Below, piece after piece: positions 52,211-59,513 of a stretch of 64,000 nt of DNA; position 1 is the stretch's first letter; every line of letters starts with the position of its first letter. The stretch comes from Planococcus sp. PAMC 21323 (GTDB taxonomy: Bacteria > Bacillota > Bacilli > Bacillales_A > Planococcaceae): contig NZ_CP009129.1 of NCBI RefSeq assembly GCF_000785555.1, positions 2,604,001 to 2,668,000 of the forward strand, in the 5' to 3' direction. The notes beneath the pieces are model-generated. The model did not search any database, was not told the origin of the DNA, and was given only the letters and a program-made list of their open reading frames with translations. The translations under genes and the position numbers were made by a program.

Positions 52211-53026
52211 TTACTGGCGTTGCAATGCTATTTCAGCAACACGAGCTAAAATTTCCTCGCCTGCTTTAATACCGTAATTTTCTGTCTTATGAATATGTGC
52301 TGAAATGCGAGCTGCATTTTTTGCTGCTTCACCATGAGCTGCAAGCATGCCATAATCGGCACTTTCCAACAAATCAAGGTCTAACAAAGAATCTCCAGCA
52401 GCAACGACATAACTAGCACCTATACGTTCCTTAATATACTCCATTGCACCAGCTTTCGTAATACTTTCTGGCATAAAATAAAGTTTTCTACCTTGAAGTG
52501 ATAATCCCCATCCAAGCTTCTTGAAAGTTTGAGTATAAAAATCTAGCTTATCTTCAGGAAAACGAGCACGGTCTATGATCAAATAAACAAACCAATCGTC
52601 TGCTTCTCTAACTTTTAGTACCCATTCCTCTGAAAAATGCCGCTCAATTTCCGGCAGTAATTCCTTTATAACCGTTTTACGATCTGTGCATGTTTGGCGA
52701 ATTTTATCGGACCATTCTTTAATCGGCTGACCATTTTCTAAAATAACCGCACCATTAGAAATAACCGCAAAAAGTGGTGGTTGCTGTCCTTCAAAAATAC
52801 CGGTTACTCGCTCGTATTGAGCTTGTGTGCGCGTTGTCACCGGAAGGAAAAAAGCTGAGTGTCCTATATTCCATAGCGCAGATTGACTGGATTTTGTCAT
52901 ATACGACAATGGTTTTCCTTCGTAACGCTCAACTTCAATTAATTCGTCTTCTGTAACGTCCATTCCCATGGAGTTCCGAGAATAAATTAAGGTTTGATCT
53001 AAATCACTTGCGAATAATACCGTCAT
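52211..53026 (-). CDS. HAD family phosphatase (Ter biosynthetic module)
   Basis: A 271-residue HAD-superfamily phosphatase with motif I ASDLDQTLIYS (Asp8, Asp10), motif II near residue 90 (VISNGAV), a C2-type cap, the Lys motif around KAGAMEYI, and motif IV GDSLLDLDLLESAD. It is likely to remove phosphate from the product made by the two PRTase-like proteins. It overlaps the stop of the StiP-like gene by 4 bases, which indicates tight coupling. The substrate is not known. Confidence 0.88.
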   Translation of the reverse strand: MTVLFASDLDQTLIYSRNSMGMDVTEDELIEVERYEGKPLSYMTKSSQSALWNIGHSAFFLPVTTRTQAQYERVTGIFEGQQPPLFAVISNGAVILENGQPIKEWSDKIRQTCTDRKTVIKELLPEIERHFSEEWVLKVREADDWFVYLIIDRARFPEDKLDFYTQTFKKLGWGLSLQGRKLYFMPESITKAGAMEYIKERIGASYVVAAGDSLLDLDLLESADYGMLAAHGEAAKNAARISAHIHKTENYGIKAGEEILARVAEIALQRQ

Positions 53027-54132
53027 ATTTCTTTACCTGACCGGATCAAGCCAATTGCCCGATAAAACAAATCTGGAACCACTTCGACCGGCACGTCTTT
53101 TTCTTTTGCTAACATCAAAATATGATGCACGTCTGGATTTTCCAAACTATTTACGAGCACTTTCCATGGACTTCTACGCAACAAAACACGCGTGGTTTCG
53201 CCAACGCCTGGCTTAATCAAATGGTAGTCGGTTTCACGATACATCTGTTGGCCAATTTCTTCGACTTCTTTCATGCCTTGCCACGTTCTTTTTGCTGTAA
53301 CTGGTGTTGAGACAGCATCTTTTTCAACTCTTTCTCGCACATCTATAAAGCAAGCTGTAATCTGATCGACAAAATCATTGGATAAATCCTCTTCTAACAA
53401 TTCACCATAAAATTTCGCACCGTGAAAATCATTTTCACCGATGTACAATTTGTTTAAAATCGTCCGGCTCACAAGTCCCGATACGGTCGCATTTAAACAT
53501 GCGCTAGGAATAAGAAAATCTTCGCGTGTACCGAATAATACTGCACACGCACCGGGATCTGCTAGTACGGCCATATCATCATGAAGATCTAAGCTCTTAG
53601 TTTCATTTAAATAATTTACAGCCTTGGTCAATTCTTTTTGAATTGCACCTTTACCAGTCCATCCATCTACAAATTGAATCCGACTTGTCGGATGTGCAGC
53701 ACGAATTGAATCGATCGCTTTTTCGTCAATTCCTTTATCACGTAAAATGGAGACACTGTAATGCGGCCATTTCATATTCAGCACTTGTTCAGCGTAACGA
53801 CGAATTAAGACACCGATTGGACTACCTGCGCGCGCTAAAGATACAAGCACAATATCATCTGTTCCTGCATTCATAAAAATGCGACGTGTCACGAGTCCTA
53901 CTAAATAAGCTAATTGATTTTTCGTTTTTACGACTGTTTCGTGGTATAGCTTTGTATATTCATCAGATGGACGATACTCCATTGGTAATCTTTCCGCATA
54001 ATGCGCACCTGTTTGAACCGCTTTTTCACGCTCTTCTAATGTACTTTCAGTAAATACTTCACTTACATCTTTCAATAGGAAAGTGATATCTTCTTTCGGA
54101 TAACTCGTTTTTACTAAACCGGTAGCTATCAT
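53023..54132 (-). CDS. StiP-like PRTase with C-terminal PELOTA-type domain
   Basis: A 369-residue protein of the family annotated as cysteine protease StiP, whose N-terminal domain is a predicted phosphoribosyltransferase-like fold (residues about 1-260; PRTase_1: LVSLARAGSPIGVLIRRY, VLADPGACAVLFGT). The C-terminal portion from about 285 (TDYHLIKPGVGETTRVLLRRSPWKVLV) resembles a PELOTA-type RNA-binding domain. Protease activity of StiP was reported in a plant effector study, so the two proposed functions differ; I follow the PRTase reading because of operon context. It overlaps both neighbours by 4 bases. Confidence 0.82.
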   Translation of the reverse strand: MIATGLVKTSYPKEDITFLLKDVSEVFTESTLEEREKAVQTGAHYAERLPMEYRPSDEYTKLYHETVVKTKNQLAYLVGLVTRRIFMNAGTDDIVLVSLARAGSPIGVLIRRYAEQVLNMKWPHYSVSILRDKGIDEKAIDSIRAAHPTSRIQFVDGWTGKGAIQKELTKAVNYLNETKSLDLHDDMAVLADPGACAVLFGTREDFLIPSACLNATVSGLVSRTILNKLYIGENDFHGAKFYGELLEEDLSNDFVDQITACFIDVRERVEKDAVSTPVTAKRTWQGMKEVEEIGQQMYRETDYHLIKPGVGETTRVLLRRSPWKVLVNSLENPDVHHILMLAKEKDVPVEVVPDLFYRAIGLIRSGKEI

Positions 54133-55499
54133 TCGATTTCTTCACTCCTTTTGGTAGTTGTTAAAGAGATCCATTCTACTGGTGCTTTTTCTTCTAAATA
54201 AGCAAGTAACGGCTGCCATTCAGATACATCAATAACCGATTCAGCAAGTAAATATATTTGATCAATATCCAAGTCGTTCAGGTTGTAGATGAATTGGCTT
54301 ATTCCCTCTGCATCTGGTAAAACAAACTCAGCTTTTTCTTGAATTGGATAGCCTGTTGTTTTTGCAGCAAAAATCGGACTGCGTGTTGTTGTCTGCACGC
54401 GTGAATTGCCACCTAACGCTAAAGCAAAACGGATTGGCAAATACATATTCTCGCCTACGCCAATGACTAAAGCTTTATCGCTTCTTTTAGTAATTTGGGC
54501 TACTGCAGTTTCTACCCATTCAGTAATTTTATCATGTTCTTTACTTGTAAGACCAAAGCGGCCCGTATGCGAAATATATTGTTGGTTTGTTTTCGAAACA
54601 ACCGATAATTTTTTCCCGCTCAATTCGATAGCTGGAGCTTTTTTACCTGTACCATTTAATATTGTTTCTTTAGGTTCTTCAGGCGCCTTGCTGTGCACCA
54701 ATTCAAACTCACCAGACATTAACGATAAGATTTTCAAGCTTATGTCCCGACCTTTTATTGCGTTTTCGATTTTTTCTTGTTGGCTAGCATTTCGCCAATC
54801 GAGAATCGACAGCGACACATAGTTTTTCCCAGGAAATTGATCATCTAATGCACAAACCAAATTCAACAAAGTATTGCCCGTTGAAATTTCATCGTCAATG
54901 AGCACAATGGTTTCAGCTTCTTCAAGCATTCCTGAAGGCGCATATACTTTATGGGAAGTTGCGTGGGAATGTTCTTCTTCAAAGACAAAAGATGGGGTCA
55001 TGCCAATAATTTCTTCACGGGTTGTATGAAGATACGCAGCTTTCTCAAAATGTTGAAAAACTGAATGACCAAGTCCTGTCGCAGTTTCTGCCATCCCGAT
55101 AAAAACTGTTTTTTGTGGCAGCGCTTTTTTGAACTCAAGTGATCGGTTGCTAAGTTCTCGATTAGCTTTTCCGCTTTCAATCATTTCCACAAAAAGTGCT
55201 GTATCAGGATGTCCTTTAAGACCTGCTCTTTCCATTAATAAAGAAGCTAATAAAGTTCCTGTTCCAAGTGCTAAAGATGGATCTACAGCTAGATGTTTGG
55301 CAATTAGCTTACTAACAAATAGGAATTGGCGTTTTTTATTAACGCGCAAAGCTACAGAAAAAAGCGCTTCTGGAGAAAGCCCTTTATACGTATCTGTAAT
55401 TGAAATATTCATCGTTAAGTTATCCCATAATTCAGTATTGATTTGATAATTGGTTCGCCCTGAGATGATTGAGGACGTCGATTGGTTGATAGTTTTCAT
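54129..55499 (-). CDS. PRTase-TRSP fusion protein (Ter biosynthetic module)
   Basis: A 456-residue protein with an N-terminal orotate-type phosphoribosyltransferase domain (PRTase_2): NKKRQFLFVSKLIAKHLAV (around 52-70) and the PRPP loop VLIDDEISTGNT (about 199-210). The C-terminal part, from about 300 (QQYISHTGRFGLTSKEH), is the TRSP domain that is fused to this PRTase in Ter operons. It should form a C-N or C-C ribosyl bond on an unknown base-like molecule. ATG 55499 is kept since GGGGTG lies before it, giving a 68-base overlap with the lyase gene. Confidence 0.85.
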   Translation of the reverse strand: MKTINQSTSSIISGRTNYQINTELWDNLTMNISITDTYKGLSPEALFSVALRVNKKRQFLFVSKLIAKHLAVDPSLALGTGTLLASLLMERAGLKGHPDTALFVEMIESGKANRELSNRSLEFKKALPQKTVFIGMAETATGLGHSVFQHFEKAAYLHTTREEIIGMTPSFVFEEEHSHATSHKVYAPSGMLEEAETIVLIDDEISTGNTLLNLVCALDDQFPGKNYVSLSILDWRNASQQEKIENAIKGRDISLKILSLMSGEFELVHSKAPEEPKETILNGTGKKAPAIELSGKKLSVVSKTNQQYISHTGRFGLTSKEHDKITEWVETAVAQITKRSDKALVIGVGENMYLPIRFALALGGNSRVQTTTRSPIFAAKTTGYPIQEKAEFVLPDAEGISQFIYNLNDLDIDQIYLLAESVIDVSEWQPLLAYLEEKAPVEWISLTTTKRSEEIE

Positions 55500-56577
55500 T
55501 CAGCACCCCATAGACTTCCGCTTGAGCGATTATATTTTCAGCCCAGCTCAAATGCGGTTTTACTTCGTTCATTTTATTGCGTTTAGGACTTTGTAGAACA
55601 CCATTTCTTCCTTTACTTTCACCTAGGATTAATTTGGCGTCTTCATAAGCTTCGAAGGATATGATATGCCCGGCATTAACAATTGCTATTTGAGACGGAT
55701 GAATACAGGTTTTTCCTTTAAATCCATTTAAAATATCCAATTGAACTTCTTCCCAAAGGGTTTGTTCGGGTTTTGAAGAAAGCCAAAGCTTTTCTCTGAC
55801 CGAAAAATGTTCATAAACAGGACCCGAAACGGTAAACCCATCTTCTGAACGACCAAACTGGTTTAGTATGGCGATCAAACAATCTCGAATGATATGAACA
55901 TCGTAAATCGTTCGCTCTGCTGGTCGTCGCAAGCCATAAAGACTTGAAAAATCAGTTGCTCCAACCCGTACTGTTAATATCCGATCGGCTTCTGACTGTA
56001 TAATTTTATATAATTCCGCTAAAGTTTGTTCACGAGTTTCACTATACAACACTTCTTTTGTTTCGAGTAAAGGCAAGGCATACAGCTTTCTACCAGCCGC
56101 TTTACTGGCACGATCGAGTGCTTCGAAAAAAGACGGCAAAGATTCAGGTGTACATTTCGGAAAGACAATTCCTGTTACAACACTTAAAGCAGTTCCGGCA
56201 TTTTCAATCAATTTATCCAATTGTTCAGGTGTACGAATTCGTAAAAATAAAATTGGTCCTGCTGCCAATTGATCAGCATTTGCTTTTTCAAGTTTTTTAA
56301 ATTCACTTACTGTGTTCTTTTCCGCTTGCTCTAGTTCCGTGTCAGCTACTGCATCTTCTAGGCAGACAATCAATGTAGTTAAGCCAGCAAACGCGCCTTT
56401 ACTATAGCTACCATTCAAAATCTTTTGAGCGAAATCTATTCTAGATCCTGGTGTATAAAGCGCTGCACCCAGTGCTAAACTTAATGTTTCCCGTTTTGTA
56501 TCACGGTTAAATTCTGCCGGGGAATATTTAAAAAAAGTCTTTAAATCAGAATCGGTTAATCCGTTAAAATGTCTCAT
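55432..56577 (-). CDS. CitE-like TIM-barrel C-C bond lyase (Ter biosynthetic module)
   Basis: A 381-residue TIM barrel of the HpcH/HpaI-CitE superfamily, in the C-C bond lyase branch that accompanies Ter PRTases. It starts MRHFNGLTDSDLKTFFKYSP, contains VCLEDAVADTELEQAE (metal Glu/Asp region), LFLRIRTPEQL, VRVGATDFSSLYGLRR, and the late GFKGKTCIHPSQI typical for CitE. It could cleave or form a C-C bond in the predicted nucleoside-like product. ATG 56577 has GGGAGG upstream; a frame to 56652 would run through a terminator-like hairpin and lacks a site. Confidence 0.86.
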   Translation of the reverse strand: MRHFNGLTDSDLKTFFKYSPAEFNRDTKRETLSLALGAALYTPGSRIDFAQKILNGSYSKGAFAGLTTLIVCLEDAVADTELEQAEKNTVSEFKKLEKANADQLAAGPILFLRIRTPEQLDKLIENAGTALSVVTGIVFPKCTPESLPSFFEALDRASKAAGRKLYALPLLETKEVLYSETREQTLAELYKIIQSEADRILTVRVGATDFSSLYGLRRPAERTIYDVHIIRDCLIAILNQFGRSEDGFTVSGPVYEHFSVREKLWLSSKPEQTLWEEVQLDILNGFKGKTCIHPSQIAIVNAGHIISFEAYEDAKLILGESKGRNGVLQSPKRNKMNEVKPHLSWAENIIAQAEVYGVLNENYQPIDVLNHLRANQLSNQY

Positions 56578-56644
56578 GCGTGATCCCTCCCGGCATGCTG
56601 CCGTAACAGCCCTTTCAAATTGTCCATTCCTGTATGAATGGAGA

Positions 56645-56673
56645 AAAAGCAAGGAGACAGTCTCCTTGCTTTT
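56645..56673 (-). terminator. Terminator-like hairpin inside the Ter operon
   Basis: AAAAGCAAGGAGAC and GTCTCCTTGCTTTT make a 14-bp near-continuous stem with almost no loop, followed by TTTTTCTCC on the minus strand. It lies between the terD pair and the biosynthetic genes and would reduce downstream expression. Confidence 0.75.
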
Positions 56674-56683
56674 CCATCGTTAC

Positions 56684-57262
56684 TCAGCTGTTTAAGCCGA
56701 AGTCCTTTACAAGCGACTCTAAGCCACCTTGATAACCGCTGCCAATGGCATTAAATTTCCACTCTCCACCGTGACGATAAAGTTCACCAACAACTACTGC
56801 TGTTTCGATTGAGAAATCTTCACCGAGGTCATAGCGGATCAATTCTTCATTTGTATCACCGTTTACAATACGTACATATGAGTTGCTTACTTGGCCAAAA
56901 TTTTGACCGCGTGCTTCAGCATCATGAATCGTAATGGCAAAAGTTGCTTTTTCGATAGATGCAGGAATAGCCGATAAGTTTACGTTTACTTGTTCGTCAT
57001 CCCCATCACCTTCACCTGTTTTGTTATCGCCCGTATGTTCTACGGCACCGGCTGCGCCAGTCGTATTATTATAGAAGACGAAATCAGCTTCTGAAGCTGT
57101 TTTTCCTTCGCCATTTAATAGGAAGACTGAAGAATCCAAGTCGAAGTCTTGTCCGCCATCGTATTTATTTGTGTCCCAGCCTAAACCAACAACTACTTTT
57201 GATAAGCCCGGGTTACTTTTAGTTAAATCTACTTTTTGACCTTTTGATAAATTAATTGCCAT
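56684..57262 (-). CDS. terD: TerD family protein (second copy)
   Basis: A 192-residue TerD protein very similar to the one at 48873. It begins [20 protein letters not shown], has [14 protein letters not shown] (about 37-50), [29 protein letters not shown], and ends [17 protein letters not shown]. Acidic calcium-binding residues are conserved. It follows the first TerD by 14 bases and is itself followed by the internal hairpin at 56645. Role as in other TerD proteins: calcium-linked stress scaffold at the membrane, exact mechanism unknown. Confidence 0.94.
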   Translation of the reverse strand: MAINLSKGQKVDLTKSNPGLSKVVVGLGWDTNKYDGGQDFDLDSSVFLLNGEGKTASEADFVFYNNTTGAAGAVEHTGDNKTGEGDGDDEQVNVNLSAIPASIEKATFAITIHDAEARGQNFGQVSNSYVRIVNGDTNEELIRYDLGEDFSIETAVVVGELYRHGGEWKFNAIGSGYQGGLESLVKDFGLNS

Positions 57263-57276
57263 TACTCCAACACTCC

Positions 57277-57891
57277 TTAAGAATATTTGTTTGCAATTGA
57301 TCCAATATCAGGTTCTGATGCACCTTCACCGATAGCAGAGAACTTCCATTCAGTTCCTTGACGATAAAGTTCGCCTGTGATTAATGACATTTTGCCAGCA
57401 TAGTTTTCTGTAAGATTATAATGTACTAGTTCTTCTTTCGACTGATTGTCTACTAAACGAATAAATGCATTTTCAATCATACCGAAATCTTGTTTCTTTT
57501 TCTGTGCATTATAAATGTTAACAACAAAAACCAAACGGTGAATTGATGGTGAGATTCGTTTTAAATCAATATTGATCATTTCATCATCGCCGTCGCCTTC
57601 ACCAGTTAAGTTATCCCCTGAATGGACTACGCTACCGTCTTTGCTTTTTTTATTGCCGAAATAGATTAAGTTTTCTTTCGCAGTTAACTTGCCGTTTTCA
57701 TCAAGCAATAGAACTGATGCGTCGCAGTCGACGTCAGCTCCGCCACTTGCTCCACCTAATAGGCTACTTAAAAAGCCTCCACTTTTTTTGGTTGCAACTG
57801 GATCCCAGCCTAAGCCAACCATAATGCTCGAAAGCGATGAACGTCCTTTTGTTAAATCGATTTTTTGACCTTTTACAAGATTAATCGCCAT
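57277..57891 (-). CDS. TerD family protein (first copy, diverged)
   Basis: A 204-residue, more divergent TerD. It starts [19 protein letters not shown], and has an insertion after VGLGWDPV (a Gly/Ser-rich [14 protein letters not shown] near residues 38-51) before the acidic [11 protein letters not shown]. Its Ca-site and [10 protein letters not shown] segment remain. It is like B. subtilis YceC in rank and operon place. ATG 57891 is preferred over a GTG at 57900 because GGAG is 10 bases ahead. It is the first gene of the operon. Confidence 0.9.
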   Translation of the reverse strand: MAINLVKGQKIDLTKGRSSLSSIMVGLGWDPVATKKSGGFLSSLLGGASGGADVDCDASVLLLDENGKLTAKENLIYFGNKKSKDGSVVHSGDNLTGEGDGDDEMINIDLKRISPSIHRLVFVVNIYNAQKKKQDFGMIENAFIRLVDNQSKEELVHYNLTENYAGKMSLITGELYRQGTEWKFSAIGEGASEPDIGSIANKYS

Positions 57892-58170
57892 TCCTAACAC
57901 TCTCCATTCATCATTATGTATTCTATTTTAATGGTATTGGTCTAACATGTAAAATTCAACGAATAAAGCTTACTCGAAATTTCAGTGTTGAAACTCCCAT
58001 GGATACAAAAACACGCCGAATTTTCAGACAAATGTTTTCTTAAAACACCTGACGTATACTAATACGTATATAAAGCTAGGAAGTTTCATTTTCTTATGCT
58101 TACTTTATTATTAGCATGGGTAATGTGAGTTAATAAAGAAATATTCACTAGTAAGAGAGGGGAAACACAA
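57892..58170. other. Divergent regulatory interval between the Ter operon and csbB
   Basis: The 279 bases contain a weak ECF-like promoter candidate for the Ter operon (57958-57984), a 16-bp palindrome ACGTAT-ACTA-ATACGT (58052-58067) and a sigma-B-like promoter for csbB. No reading frame is visible. Confidence 0.45.
58098..58123 (+). promoter_or_regulatory. Putative sigma-B promoter of csbB
   Basis: GCTTAC (58098-58103), 14 bases, GGGTAA (58118-58123). It has 4/6 and 5/6 matches. The B. subtilis csbB gene was named for control by sigma-B, so this assignment is plausible though weaker than the one at 8338. Confidence 0.42.
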
Positions 58171-59109
58171 ATGAAGCTTATCTCAATCGTTGTTCCGGCT
58201 TATAACGAAGAAGCCAATATTGCAGCAATGTATGAAAAATTGATGCAGGAACTAGAGTCGCTTCCTTATCGATATGAAATCATGTTCATTGATGATGGCA
58301 GTAGTGATAACACTTTACAAGAAATTTTAAAATTAGCTGAAACGCACGAACACATAAAATACATTTCGTTAACACGTAATTTCGGAAAAGAGTCCGCGAT
58401 GCTTGCCGGCTTAAAACGGATTCAAGGAGATGCAGCCATTGTAATGGATAGTGACTTGCAACATCCCCCTACCTTAATTGGGGAAATGATTCAAGGCTAC
58501 GAAGATGGCTTTAACCAAGTCGTAGCTAAACGATCACGCACAGGAGATTCTAAAGTACGTTCTCTGTTTTCTTCTCTTTACTACAAACTCATTAACTCGA
58601 TTACGGATGTAGATTTGCAGGACGGCGAAGGAGACTTCCGTTTATTAAGTCGCAAAGCCATTAATGCTATTTTGGCATTAAGTGAAAGCAACCGATTTTC
58701 TAAAGGTCTATTCTCATGGATTGGCCTTAGTAAAAAGACTATTAACTATGAAAATGTGTTGCGTACAGACGGCGATTCCAAATGGTCATTTAGCAATCTC
58801 GTCAATTATGGCATCGATGGCATCATTTCATTTAATATGAAGCCATTGCGCGTTTGCTTTTATACAGGCTTCTTAGTCTTATTCTTGTCTCTTCTATATA
58901 TTTTCTTTACGCTCTACAATATTATGAGAGAGGGCATTGGGGCTCCAGGCTACTTTACGACAATCACAGCGATTTTACTCCTTGGTGGCATTCAGTTGAT
59001 CAGTCTTGGTGTTATTGGTGAATACATCGGACGAATCTATAATGAAACAAAGCAACGTCCACACTTTTTAGTGGATGTCAGCAATGCGGATGAATACCAT
59101 GAATCTTAA
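58171..59109 (+). CDS. csbB: CsbB family membrane glycosyltransferase
   Basis: A 312-residue GT2 family glycosyltransferase. The catalytic domain has VVPAYNEEANI (7-17), MFIDDGSSDNT (about 38-48), and IVMDSDLQHPP (about 90-100; DxD-type); the C-terminal part has two hydrophobic helices (about 228-252 and 262-286). CsbB attaches GlcNAc to undecaprenyl phosphate for lipoteichoic acid decoration, with GtcA as flippase and YfhO as final transferase. It has AGAGGGG before the ATG and overlaps the next gene. Confidence 0.92.
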   Translation: MKLISIVVPAYNEEANIAAMYEKLMQELESLPYRYEIMFIDDGSSDNTLQEILKLAETHEHIKYISLTRNFGKESAMLAGLKRIQGDAAIVMDSDLQHPPTLIGEMIQGYEDGFNQVVAKRSRTGDSKVRSLFSSLYYKLINSITDVDLQDGEGDFRLLSRKAINAILALSESNRFSKGLFSWIGLSKKTINYENVLRTDGDSKWSFSNLVNYGIDGIISFNMKPLRVCFYTGFLVLFLSLLYIFFTLYNIMREGIGAPGYFTTITAILLLGGIQLISLGVIGEYIGRIYNETKQRPHFLVDVSNADEYHES

Positions 59110-59494
59110 AGCGCTTAATACCGAATTTACTCGTTTTATATTTGTCGGTGTCCTTAATACCTTGAGTTACTATTCAATTTACTTAATACTTCATAATCTT
59201 TTCAACTTACCTTATCTTTTAGCGCATCTTGTTGGCTTTTTAATCAGTTTAAATATTTCATTTTTCTTAAACTGTTATGTCACGTATCGCATTAAGCCAA
59301 CGCTAAAAAAATATTTGTATTTTCCATTAACACAGGTAGTGAATATGTCAGTTTCGACTATACTCATTTTTATTTTCGTTGAGTTTTTAAAACTTAACAG
59401 CAATATTGCACCTTTTGCTGCGGTCTTATTCACAGTTCCAATAACTTTTATCGTATCGAGCAAAATTCTTAAAGATACACCCTCACCAAAATAA
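59075..59494 (+). CDS. GtrA/GtcA family flippase-like membrane protein
   Basis: A 139-residue protein with four hydrophobic helices typical of the GtrA/GtcA family. It has RFIFVGVLNTLSYYSIYLIL near the start, then a helix beginning LPYLLAHLVGFLISLNISFFLN with YVTYRIK, and NIAPFAAVLFTVPITFIVSSKI at the end. Members are thought to flip undecaprenyl-phosphate-linked sugars. The start is uncertain: ATG at 59075, 59084, 59090 and 59099 are in frame; the last has GGATGA 5 bases ahead. It overlaps csbB by 11-35 bases and precedes yfhO by 19 bases. Confidence 0.86.
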   Translation: MSAMRMNTMNLKALNTEFTRFIFVGVLNTLSYYSIYLILHNLFNLPYLLAHLVGFLISLNISFFLNCYVTYRIKPTLKKYLYFPLTQVVNMSVSTILIFIFVEFLKLNSNIAPFAAVLFTVPITFIVSSKILKDTPSPK

Positions 59495-59513
59495 GCAAAA
59501 AGACGGTGACTCT

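Noticed and set aside
53023..54132. Naming the StiP-like protein a cysteine protease
   Set aside because: The operon with another PRTase, a HAD phosphatase and a lyase, and the lack of an obvious Cys-His protease motif, favour the PRTase/PELOTA reading.
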